Position numbers and translations under genes: made by a program. A stretch of 64,000 bases of DNA from positions 467,736 to 531,735 of the forward strand of contig NW_006768792.1 in the NCBI RefSeq assembly GCF_000204055.1, written 5' to 3'. The DNA is from Melampsora larici-populina 98AG31. Its lineage: Eukaryota; Basidiomycota; Pucciniomycetes; Pucciniales; Melampsoraceae. This document shows positions 11,394-22,296 of the stretch, in pieces. The stretch's first letter is position 1. Each line of letters starts with the position of its first letter. The notes beneath the pieces were generated by a model. It had not been told where the DNA came from, did no database searches, and saw only the letters and a program-made list of their open reading frames with translations.

Positions 11394-12463
11394 TCAACGT
11401 TCATGAGGATTCTCGGTGGCGGAGATTTCATCATTGGTTGCCTTCGCAAGCTTGCCTACCTTGGCGACCACATTGAACTCAACCCTGAAATGGACGCGTG
11501 CCTGGCCTACCATCGCTGAGGGCTGAAATTGATATGGGGCCGCAAAGCGGTCATGACCTGCCTTGTTGACCTCATTTATCCAAGCACGATACCTGTAAAC
11601 TGTTGAAGGTACCATTTTCCATTCGTGTCCAAAATGGTTCTTCCAAGCTGCAAGGATGTCACTTGTTTGCGCCTCGTTGTGCCACGCCAGAAGACTGGAC
11701 ACAAGCACGGAATTCGATGGCCATCCCAGTTGGAGGTCCCGATGGTTTGGGACCCTCACGTCTGGATTGGCCATCGAATTGCTTGAAACCTAGGGAAACA
11801 AAAGGTAACAGTGAGTCAATGGCCACATCTTCTCTGGGATTTTCGTGATGGAGGATGTGCTTACTTGACCCTGAGGGGTTGCATCGTCAAACAGAGTGGG
11901 GGGAAGCGGAAGCGGAGGGGAGTTTTTGATGTTTTCGCGTTTGACCACCTGGAAAGGGGCGCCCGCTTGGCGTGTACAAGGTGAGACCGGAGATGGCGAG
12001 CGAGTTAGGTCAATGTACTTCTTATGCGGTGTCGGAACTACATGTGCATGCGTGTGTTCTGTGGGGGTCGCCATGCCCAATTCAACTTCAGTTTGCTTCT
12101 GGCCCGAAGGAGTTCCCTGGCGGGAGCTGGCTGACGTGCTGGCGTGCTGGAGGTCGGGTGTGGAAGGCATAGGCTGGGAGGACGTTGAGGGCAATGTGGA
12201 AAGGCGCATCACGGCGCTCGGGTCTGGGACTGGAATCACAGGCGTTCTCTGTGGTAAACCTGGGGTCCGAGGGTTCACCTTGGCCAGGCGAACCACAATG
12301 GTACGGTTACAGGCGGGATATTGATGGGGAAGGGCCACCGGGATCTCGCGCTGGAGGCAAAAGACATATGGGTGAACCGAAATCCAACTATATAGTTGAA
12401 ACATACCGCACTTACCCAAGAGTCAATGGTGGCATCCCACAAGCAGATAGCTTGATTCCACAT
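11394..12463 (-). CDS. unknown protein with low-complexity middle and conserved-looking C-terminus
   Basis: Three exons are supported (12463-12416, 12350-11865, 11789-11394), in phase 0 throughout, giving at least 309 residues; the 5' end may extend upstream because an acceptor-like CCACAG precedes QGQVGNMWNQ. The first part (MWNQAICLWDATIDSW, REIPVALPHQYPACNRT) looks ordered. The middle is Pro/Ser/Thr-rich (STLPSTSSQPMPSTP) and probably disordered. The last exon contains GWPSNSVLVSSLLAWHNEA, LAAWKNHFGHEW and STVYRYRAW, which looks like a compact alpha-helical domain. I do not recognise the family. The long upstream region 12464-14500 carries repeated splice-donor-like units on the same strand and could be its leader. 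Confidence 0.55.
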
Positions 12464-14500
12464 ATTGCCGACCTGACCCTGAACCGCTGTGGAAAGCAAT
12501 TCCTATGATCACGTCTTAATCTCATATCATTTTTTTATTATTACATTAGATCAACTCACAACAGAAAAAAGAAAAGATCCATAAATCACACTCTTCAATT
12601 TTTATCAAGGCATGTGGACTCAAGACAAATAATCAAAATCATCATTTCAATTCAAATTATCACTATATGGATCTTGTTATTCTCAATGAACATCAATCTT
12701 ACATTCAAAATGGTATATTTTATACAGACATAGAAGTTCAAATAAAAACAATGCATACAAAAAAGATAAATAAATGAGATACATACATACCTTGGAAAAA
12801 AAAAGAGGGTCAAAAATTGAAAATGTCAACATTGATGTTACACAAATAAGATTAGAATTGATGAATCAAGAATGAAAACTCACCTAGTAGATTAATCAAT
12901 CCCCAAACAGTTGATCTACAAGAAAGAAGTCAAGAATTGAAATTGGAATCTATGCAGCTATGAACTAACATTAAAGCAAGTCAGGAGAAAGTGGAGAAGT
13001 CAGTTTAAATGATGCAACAGAATAGAAGGAACAAAAAACTTACCTAAATGATCAAGAAGTCGAAATTAAAATTGAAGTCAAGAGAGTTGAAAATTGATTA
13101 AGAAGGCCTACAATCAAATTTAAATGAATTAATCTTAAACAATTGATGCAAAGTTCAAAATCGAATGACAGACAAATAAAGAAACAATATAACTTGTCAT
13201 TATTGTGTAAGAGAGTGGAGAAAAATGTTAAGAACAGACCTCAAAATCAAAATCTAGATAGACAAAGATGAAAGAGAAAGTAACAAAAGACTTACAAGAT
13301 AGATCAGAGCTCAAGATCGAAATTGAATTGAATGTTTATGAAGATTGTAGTTGAAACAGGCTGAGATCGAAATGGAGTTGGTGTAGTTAGAGACTGAATT
13401 GATTGATATTGAAGTGAAGGTGGTTAGAGTTGAGTAGTGATCGAGATAGAGGGGTCCTATGGAAGCTTTTGTTTCAACTTATCAAATAGATACCTAGAAG
13501 CGAAATGAAAAGGGAATCAAAATTTTAAACAAAGAAGATAAAGTTAGTAAACAAGAACAAACAAAGATAAAGAAATGAAAGAACTTACTTAAATGAAGAT
13601 GAAGATCAAAGGTCAGAATCGAAACTGAATCCATCAATCTATTCATCAGATACAATAAGAATAGAAAAAAAAAGGAAACAGAATAGACATTCGATTTTGA
13701 GGTCTGAAGTTAAAACTAATGAAAAACTTAATAGAAGGATCGATTTTGAGGGTTTAAATTGAGATAGAGAAAGAGGGTGGTGTCAGTGTTGTGCAAGATG
13801 AATAGTAGAAAGAAAGTTAAGAGAGAAAAGACTTACATATTTATCAAGATCTAAATCAAAGATCAGAATCGAAATTGAAACTAAATAGGAATTCGATTTT
13901 GAGGTCCAAAGTTAAAACTAATGAAAACAAAGAAAGGAGGTAAAGGAGTCAGTATGAGAACAAACAAAGAAGTGAATGGGAAAAGAAACTTACTTAAATG
14001 ATGTCAAAATCGAAATCTAAATACATAAAGTCAAGGATGGGATAGTGTAGAAGGAGAGAAAAGAAATTGAACTTACATTGTAAATCGATGGTGTGAAGAT
14101 CGAGCTGGAGCTTGAGGATGAAGTGCGATCGAGAGGTCCTGAAAATCGAAATCTAAACAACTAGAGAGAAGAGATGAGTGAAAGAAAGAAAAAAAAAGGG
14201 AGTCAACACAGATCATGAACAAGTTAATAAAAGGATGAGCAGTAAAAAACAGGGTACTTAGCTGTTTTGAAATAAAACTAAATCGAAAATCAAAGTGAAT
14301 CTGGTGATGTCGTGATTTGAACATAGAGGCCCGATTGGAGATGAAGTCGAAATTGGAAAGGGAGGAGGGAGTGATCAGGAGGTTTTTTCTTAAATGTATC
14401 GGTCTCGTTTTTTTTGTCTCGTTCGTGTCTGTGTGTGTGAAATCTGTGTGTTTTTCTTTTTTTTGTGATTCATCTAGAGAAAAGAAAGAGATAGTCTTTT
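12464..14500 (-). other. tract of repeated exon/splice-donor-like units, possible multi-intron leader
   Basis: Read on the minus strand, this AT-rich tract repeatedly shows a short segment with GATTTCGATTTTGA followed by a GTAAGT donor. On the plus strand ACTTAC or CTCACC appears near 12880, 13041, 13290, 13586, 13829, 13988 and 14071. The units have no long open frame. It may be a spliced non-coding leader of the gene ending at 11394, a non-coding RNA, or decayed tandem repeats that happen to contain GTAAGT. The regular recurrence is directly visible; function is inference. Confidence 0.4.
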
Positions 14501-15319
14501 AAAAAAAATATAAGTCTTTGAGTTATTCGTTTTAAAAGTGTTAAGCGTATTATCGATAGTTTTTCTTTAAAAAGATTTTAAAGTAGTTGAGGATTGTTTT
14601 GTTTGAAGTGTGAAGTTGAGAAGTGTCTGACTGTTGTTATTTCAAAAGCTCAGCTAATCCTATTATCGTATCCATTGGGTGTTAGTGTTGTTTTTTGTAG
14701 TTGAAAGATCGAAGTCGGTGGTGTTTGCTGAGCTGGGTCAAGGGGTGAATAGTTTTTTCATTTTTATTTTTTTATTCTGCTACATTTCACCTCACGTGAA
14801 AGGTCATCCGCAGGGCCAAGCCCGGATCCTTGGTTCAATTCCCTTATAGGTCTTAGATAGTTTTTTTAGAAATTTTATTTTTTTAGGGTAGTCCTGTTAA
14901 AAATTACACTTGGGTTAAGAAAATTTTATTTCCTTCCACCTATCTTTTTGCTCTTCATAAGTTATCTAAGTTTTATTTTTTTTTACACATAGTAAGAATT
15001 ACAATAAAACTAGAATTCAACATAGTTTTTCATCAACATCTTGTGTAGTGGTGTGAAGTATATCATTGAGATCCGCCAGATCTTGCGGATCTTTCAGAAA
15101 TATTAGAATAGGGTTGCTGGTTATAATTGTGAAGATATAAAATTGTTAAAGAGTTGTTTCGGTGTTGATTTTTTTATTTTCTTGAACTTTTTAGAAAAGG
15201 TTGAGGGCAGTTTACAACAACCATAGTTTCATCTGCGTGGTTATTCTTTCTGCGCGGTGATTCTTCCCCTCTCCGGCTCAGCCTACGCCACACAGCGTAG
15301 GAGTTCTACACCGCCTGCA
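14501..15319. other. AT-rich intergenic region
   Basis: T-rich runs, no credible coding frame. A GATCTTGCGGATC palindrome lies near 15075, related to the repeats at 730-806. The GGTTCAATTCC near 14832 resembles a tRNA T-arm but does not fold as a tRNA. Confidence 0.4.
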
Positions 15320-16524
15320 TCAAAAGGTCACATTCCTCGAGACACGCTTGAGGCCAGTTTTTGAAATACGCTGCAAGGATTTCAGGTTGGATTTCCTGGC
15401 AGGGAGGAAATTATGGTCAGGTGTGACAAGTTGGAAGTAGGGAGTGTTTGTATCGTCACTCACATTCAACCAAAGGTAGATTGTAACTATTTTGGTGTTG
15501 TCAAAATCAGTGGTCACAGATTGTTTTTGGTATTGTTGGGCGCGAGCCTTGTGGAGAGTAACCATACTATCCAAAGGCAGTCGGCGACCAAGGGAGTTGG
15601 AGGATTGTGCCCATTGATGAGGGCGAGGCTGAGTGGGTCGACTTTTGGCTTTTTTGTCGGTAAACGGGGCAGGGTTCGCAATCGCAATCATATTCGTGTT
15701 TGTTTTTGGGTGAGGGTGACTACGGCAAGGTCCTGGGCCGTAGGTGTTGCAACACTGCAGCGGTCAAGGAAGGAAACTGACGGTCAGGTGTGTTACGGAG
15801 AGAAAGGTGGAGACCACACAACCTACCGCCTGACAATATTGGAAGCGGCACTTCTTGTTAGCCATCTTGCGATGTCCCTTGGGCGTAGGTCCCTGTCGCT
15901 CTCTTGCGCATGGGATTGAAGGGGCAGTGAGGTGAGGTCCTGATATCGCGTCCAACGTGGAAGCGGTAGGATGAGGTGGGTCGACCTGATCTGGAGGGAA
16001 AAACGGCCATGTGGGTTGGCTTGGGTTGATTTGGCTTGGGGTCATAGGTCCTACTGTGCGTCCTTGGAAAGGGTGTTCGAAGAAAGGTTGCTGGAATTGC
16101 CCAAAGGCGGTTTGGGGAACAAACCCGGTTTGGGGAACGGCGGGAACTGCGTCAAGAATGTCTCCGGTAGTCGTAACGCGTGGCCCCCAATCTTGTTCAG
16201 TGGAGATGATTGGGGTCGGGACGCCACGGTTGATCAAATTCCTCTCGTGATTAAATTGGTCACACCGCCAGGTGCGTGTGTTGTGCTTCAGCGACATAGG
16301 GCACTGTAATGAGATAAATCAATAAATATCTTCAATATGTAAGTCCAAGGAATGAATTCTAGAGGACTTACACCAATCTACCACGCGTCTAGTTTTGGAT
16401 TGAAGTATTTGAGCGGAGCTGAGCAGACCGGACAGTAGATTCCGACCGCCCTACCTCGACCAGGTGCAGGAAGGAACCCGGGCGTAACAAAAGTGTACTC
16501 GGAATGGATTAACGTAAGACCCAT
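15320..16524 (-). CDS. cysteine-cluster (CX5CX2CC) protein, 5' structure unresolved
   Basis: Two well-supported exons, 16303-15827 and 15754-15320, join in phase 0 and create the motif CRFQYCQA|CCNTYGPGPC-RSH, i.e. cysteines at CX5CX2CC followed by C-X3-H, a probable zinc-binding cluster. C-terminal to it are KARAQQYQKQ and NTKIVTIYLWL. Upstream, 16524-16381 encodes GIYCPVCSAPLKYFNP and the next exon starts CPMSLKHNTRTWRCDQF, which together look like a zinc ribbon. However an in-frame TAG at 16378-16380 lies just before the best GTAAGT donor, so the gene is either misjoined here or a pseudogene. I know similar cysteine clusters from large basidiomycete families but cannot name a function. Confidence 0.5.
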
Positions 16525-16622
16525 CGGTCGAGGTCAACTAATATGCAAAAGTGAACGTATAGGTCAGGGTGTCAGCGTAGTGAACCAACTATATCGATGG
16601 AAGACGAGGATGAAGAAGGAAG

Positions 16623-16876
16623 TTACCAATGAATCGTTTTGACAGTAATAGCCGTGATGCCTTTCTTTGGAGATGTGATCTCTAAATGCAAGGGGCCGCG
16701 GTAGTAGTATCTCGCCGGGAGGAGTGCAGTCCAGTCAAGCGGAATGCAGATCAAGTAAAGAGTTGAATGAATGATTAGCCAACCGTATGCTGGGTATGGT
16801 TCGAAAGTGTAAATCGTTGCCGAACCAAAAAAACTGGTGCGTTGGGTGGGTGGGTAGGGGTCTTGTGTCGTGTCCA
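16623..16876 (-). other. possible 5' exon of the cysteine-cluster gene
   Basis: An ATG-started minus-strand frame (MDTTQDPYPPTQRTSF) continues through PARYYYRGPLHLEI and ends at a GTAACT donor. Its beta-like alternation suits a folded domain. Every join I tried to the next exon at 16524 meets a TGA just upstream of that exon's ATG, so the link is not established. It may be a separate or degenerate gene. Confidence 0.3.
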
Positions 16877-17265
16877 TGGTCCGAATGGGTCTGGTTGCTG
16901 TCGCGTGCAAATTTTTCTTCACTTTTTTGGTGGTGAGGTATGAAGACGAAAAGGGAAGGACGCTCCACGGTTGGAGGTGTCAGGGTCAATGACATGTGCT
17001 GCACGCGATCACGTGCTAGCTAGGAGGGAGGTTTCTGACTTTCAGACGTACCTCTCTGGATGCTTGTACGTATGCTGTTATTGAGTGGAATGTATGCTGT
17101 ATTTCTCACGATTTTCTCACTATCACATTCTCACGAATTATCAGGAAAAAAACCCTGATCCTCAAGTGCTCCCAGAAACAGATGAATGAGAATCACAATG
17201 AAGAAGATTGAAACTAGTTTTAAGATTTGAATGAGATGGAGAGATGGATGGAGTTGTTTGTATTA

Positions 17266-18533
17266 GGGGATACAAAGTTGAAATCCGGCCGAAAATCCGG
17301 CCGCGTGGCCAGATTTCCAGATTCCATTTTTTGCGGTAATTCGGAATCTGGACATGAGTCCGGATTCTCTCAACTTTGAATCCCCCGACTTCAAGTTCCA
17401 TGCCAACTTTCCACTACACCACCAGTCCCACATCCAATATCGACGACTCGCCCCCACTTCACATAGCAACAACTCGATACCATCGCAAAATAGCCCTCAA
17501 GAGGTCCATTCAAACAGCACGACATGCAAGAAAGGCGTATGTTCAGAACAACCTAGACTCACTTGCAATGTTTCAAGTCAATCTCGCCGGGATAGATTTT
17601 TCTTACGCATGATTCAAGCCTTACAAATCCATCAAATTGCTGTAACTGACAAGAATTGAAAGAAGGCAGCTTTCTCGGTCAACCAAACTTACAATTTAAT
17701 CAATCACAACATGAACCTTATGATAGATCAATCTCAAATCTTTCGATTGATGAAACAAGACCAACTCTTGACTTCAATTCTCACAAAGATTCCATCTGGT
17801 CTGACTATTCTTAAACTTATCTGTATCCTTCTTTGATTTGATTCGTGTGTGAAAAGATTATACAAAGGATCTAATGCAAAATTCAGAGTTCCGAAAAGTG
17901 ACTCTTTAACAAAACTTCTAGATTGAGGATGTCTTTGGACTAAGATCAACTGCTATTGTCTGCCAGTTTCATTCATCCACAGGTTTGAAAGAGTCTTTGT
18001 TCTGCAGCTTGAGTTAAAACATCTAAAATCGCAGGTTCAAGTGTTTTTAATTGATATGAAGCAGCTAAAGAGAAAACAAAACCAAAACCAAAAGAGTAGA
18101 TTAGATTTAAATCAGATCGAATATGATTTTTAAAGTATTAATCAAGAGAAGAAAAATGATCTGTTACCGATCTGTTGTACCATTGAAGTTAATTGTCCTT
18201 TATTCAAAAAATCCGTAATCTTCACTCGATCTCGATGATTAGTTGAATTCCATAAAGGAGGATAAGGTTGATTTGAATGAGAATGAGAATGTAATGAAGA
18301 TCGATTTGACTCAGAGTGTAAGGAAGGATTTCTGGGTGCCTGGTGTTGGATGAGAATGAAAATCTTGAGATTGAGGTGTTGAGTCGGATATGGAATTGAG
18401 GTGAGTGAAGAACTGGCCAGTGATCTGTTGATTTCTCTTTTTGCCAAATTTCAAGTCGTGGCCAGAAAAAAATGGAATCTGGAAATCTGGCCACGCGGCC
18501 GGATTTTCGGCCGGATTTCAACTTTGTATCCCC
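17266..18533. mobile_element. 1.27 kb inverted-repeat element flanked by TA
   Basis: The ends GGGGATACAAAGTTGAAATC and its exact inverse at 18514-18533 are part of inverted repeats of about 65 bp (GGCCGAAAATCCGGCC and GGAATCTGG are shared). TA flanks both ends, fitting a Tc1/mariner-like target duplication. A degenerate inverted copy of the same terminus lies at 17357-17389, so a smaller nested element is possible. No transposase is encoded, so it is non-autonomous. Confidence 0.8.
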
Positions 18534-19206
18534 TATATGTAGGAATTTCGTATCTCCACAATTTCTTATGATTTCCCCACTTTTTTTTAAGAGAAGTGAA
18601 TTGATAGATAAGGTTTGATTGAAGTGTATTGAATAGATACTTAAGACTAAAAAATCAGAATAACAAACAAAAACAAAAACACTTATTAGCAGATAGCATA
18701 GCACATACATGCGCTATCGATTATCAATATCATCCAAATTCAAATTCAAATTCAAATTCAAATTCCAATCCAAATCGAAATCGAAATCAACAAAGCGAAA
18801 TCAAAATCCAAATCTAAATCAAAACAAGAAATTCACTTCGAAGACTTAAACCAAGAGATCAGAAAGAATATCATCACTAAACCAACCAACCAATCACTCA
18901 ATCAATACTATAACAACCAACTCATCAAATCAAATCAAATCAAATCAAATCAAAACTCAGACAACCATGAAAGAAAAATAAAAAAACACATTCACTCATC
19001 AATCACCAATCAAACAGAACGAGATCAGATCTGTATCATAACAACTTAATCAATCTATCACACCATTCACTACTCCACTTCATCTTCAATTCTTTTGATT
19101 TCTCATCGTAGTAATCAATCTATCAATCAATCAATCCATCACAACTTCATTCAAAACTATGATCATCCGATTGGTTTAAATCACTACTACTATCAATCTC
19201 ATAAAA
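18534..19206 (+). promoter_or_regulatory. upstream/5' leader of the forkhead gene with simple repeats
   Basis: Contains (CAAATT)n-like repeats at about 18737-18765, AAATC-type repeats to 18825 and a (TCAAA)n run near 18925-18957, then a pyrimidine/CAA-rich stretch to the ATG. A CT/CA-rich leader is common in fungal mRNAs; no defined operator is visible. The left border is the inverted-repeat element, placing a transposon about 0.7 kb from the start codon. Confidence 0.5.
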
Positions 19207-22200
19207 ATGCCAGAAGAAAGACCATTAACCTTTCTAGATTCTCATTCACTTTCTACTCAAATCGATCATAGAAATCTTAATCAGTTTGAATCACTTTCAA
19301 ATCCAATCAACTCAATCAAAATACCAAGAAAACTTTCAACTTTTCATTCATCACAACAACAACAACAACAACACAACAACACTTCATCTATTCCTATCTT
19401 ACATTCTCACTCAGCTTCTCACACTCATCATCTTTCAATCTCTGATTCAGAATCAAACATCAATTCATCTACTCTCTCTAATCGACGCGCCCGTTCTGCT
19501 GAACCTGTCAATCCTGATAGATCTACTGACCAAGCTATCCAAGCTAGCTCTCCGCAAATTAATAGTCCAAGAAGTCTGGTACGCAATATTGCTTATATCA
19601 CCTCAGATTTGATCACTAACAGTCTGTCTATCCAGAAACCTGATCACCAACTCCATCAATCTAGTCATCTCAAGAAATCAATGGCTGAGGAAACCCATCC
19701 TAGGCCTACAATGCATCCTCCGCCTCGACCTACCACTTGTGAATCAGCACACAAGAAATCAGATCATTCTAGTCCATCCAAATTCACTCCTGGAAGGACT
19801 GATTCTCTTACTCGCATCTCAAATCATTCGCCATCTTTTTCCAACCCACTCCCACCGATCCTTTCGGCCCCCGAGCATCTTCAATCTCATCCTCTTCTTC
19901 GCTCACAGAGGAGTGGTAGTTCAATCTCACCTCCACGTAATCCTATCACGCTCTGTTCATCGGATTCCCCTTCACCCGTTAGCTTCACATCACACTCAGT
20001 ACCACTTGATCATTCTTCACCTACTCCATCTGCTCCTACTCAAGTACCATCAAATCCACTTTCTAGAATCAGAACGGCTCTTACACCACCCCCATTTCAA
20101 TCACCGGTTCGAACTCCACTCACTTGTACCTCTCAATCAAGTGTCTCCAAACTCTTACATTCTTCAAATTCATATGCTTTCACAAATGAGCGCGCTCAGT
20201 CTAAAGCAGAAACAAATACATTGACCTCACCCAAGACTGATTTGAAGCACTCACCCAATCCTCAACCTAGCTCACTTCTTCGATCACCCCTCAGTTCAGC
20301 TCGACCTTCACCATCAAAACTCTTACCTTCTAGTTCTCAAGCTACTAATACCGATCGACCTACCTTTTCACCTTTAGCCATCTCACCTTTAGCAACCTCA
20401 TCCCAATCTGATTCTAACTCAGGAGGCATGAATGATAAACCAACCTATAGTTATGCAGCTTTGATTGGACAAGCCATCAATTGTTCTGAATTTAAAAAAG
20501 TTTGTTTGAATGATATCTATGCCTATATTATGCATAATTATTCGTATTATCGTAAGGATGAAGCAGGATGGCAAAATTCGATTCGACATAATCTTTCGTT
20601 AAATGAAAGTTTTATTAAACTTCCACGTGGTCCAAACGAACCGGGTAAAGGATCTTTTTGGGCTATCGCACCGGGTGCAGAAGATCAATTTGTGAATGGA
20701 GGATTTAAGAAAAAGTCAAATCCGATCAGTACTCCTCAACAAGTGAATCGTGATCCGAGTCAAAGACGTGCTAAAGTGGCTCACGGTGGATCGAGTGTGA
20801 CGAAAAGGGTGAAATCAAATGAAGAAGAATCTATGAGAGCTGGTCCTTCTAGTCTTACAGCTACACCTACCATCAATATCTCGGCTAATACTATCAATCA
20901 TCATCATCCGATCTCATCGGCGCCTCGTGTACCTGGCATCCGAACCGTTAGTCATGCTAATTATTGTCGTAGTCAACAATCTTCTACAACACTTTCTTCT
21001 AGTCCTCAATACGCTTCATCACCTAATCGAACGGGATATCATCATTCGCCTACTGAAGATCTGATGACAGTTACCATGTCACGTGTGAAAGTAGGAGGGA
21101 TCAGACATGCTTCTTCTTCTGCTACTGCTTCTTCATCACCATGGAATGGTACTAAAGAATCAGGTTTGTATAAACGGTCTCAAGGTTTATTGGTCGAACA
21201 GGATAAATGGGGAACTAGAAATCGAGAAACGTCTTCTGTTCATCGAACTAGTTTGGATCTTCATCATCCTCATCATCAACCTGGACCAAGCGGTCAACCA
21301 ATACAATCACCTTCTTCATCAACATCATTATCGAATCCTTTGAGGTATCCTGCTTCGTTATCTTTAGGTCATAAGAAAAGAAGAGTTGGTGAAGGAGATA
21401 TGGGTTCTTCACCTGGATCATTGAGGAGTATTAGTTCAATCAACGAAAGTAAGTTTTGATGATAATCGTTTGTTTATTTTGATTTTGAGATATTGATGAA
21501 TTTTTTTCCTGGGTGGATCGGTTTAGGTTTAGTATTTTCAAAACCAATCTTAGATGAAACCGATCAAACATTTGGAAGACCGATCGAAAGAAACATGCCT
21601 GGAACGGGAACCAGAAAATATAGTTTACCAGCTCTACCATTGATAAAGAGAACAAGACCAGAAGAATTGATGATGATGGGACTAGGAGGGGAAAAGGAGG
21701 AAAGAAGAGAAGAAGAGAGTTTGAGATTAGCACCGATTATTGGAGGGATTATAGATGATCAAGAATTGGAAAAGAAGAGGAATGGGGGGAACGGGAGGAA
21801 TGGGATTGGGATTGGGAGGAATGGGATTGGGAATGGGGGTAAGGAGATTAGGTTGAGCTCTGTGAAGGAGATTTTGAGCTCGGCTAAGCATCCGTTTAAG
21901 TCGAACTTTTTTGGGATGGGAATGGGAGTTGGGATGGGAATGGGAGTAGGGATGGGAATGGGAGTAGGGATGGGAATGGGAATGGGCATGGGGATGGGAG
22001 TTGGGTTGGGAGTAGGGATGAAGAATAAAGGTTTGGAAACTCCGGTTAGTTCTTTTAGGTCTACTGTTCTTAATCATCAAGATCAAGATCATGATCATGA
22101 TCAAAATAGTGATTCAAGAGGCAGTAGGGATGAGGATAGGGATAGGGATGAGGAGAGAGATAGGGATGAGGGTGAAGGGAATGGAGTGATAGAAGAAAAG

Positions 22201-22296
22201 AATGAAGTGGCAGAAGAAAGGAATGAAGTGGAAGGAGAAAGGAATGTAGTGGAAGAAGATGAGGATGAAGTTGAAATTGATGAGATTGAGGATTAA
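19207..22296 (+). CDS. forkhead (FOX) transcription factor
   Basis: Two exons, 19207-21448 and 21527-22296, join in phase 1 (GAA A|GT) to 1003 residues. The winged-helix DNA-binding domain lies at about residues 413-508: [31 protein letters not shown], the recognition helix [18 protein letters not shown] and [11 protein letters not shown] are all canonical. The first 400 residues are Ser/Pro/Thr-rich and disordered. Exon 2 has a long GMGMGVGM repeat and an acidic-arginine tail ([14 protein letters not shown]). The protein should act in the nucleus, perhaps like fungal Fkh1/2, Hcm1 or Sep1 in cell-cycle or developmental transcription; which one cannot be decided here. No FHA domain is seen, which argues against an Fkh1/Fkh2-type protein. 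Confidence 0.93.

Noticed and set aside
14800..14870. Possible tRNA gene suggested by GGTTCAATTCC
   Set aside because: The putative T-arm does not pair on both sides and no A box or acceptor stem fits upstream.
15413..16309. Plus-strand frames over the cysteine-cluster gene
   Set aside because: The minus strand has consistent splice sites and a cysteine motif created by the junction; the plus frames have none.
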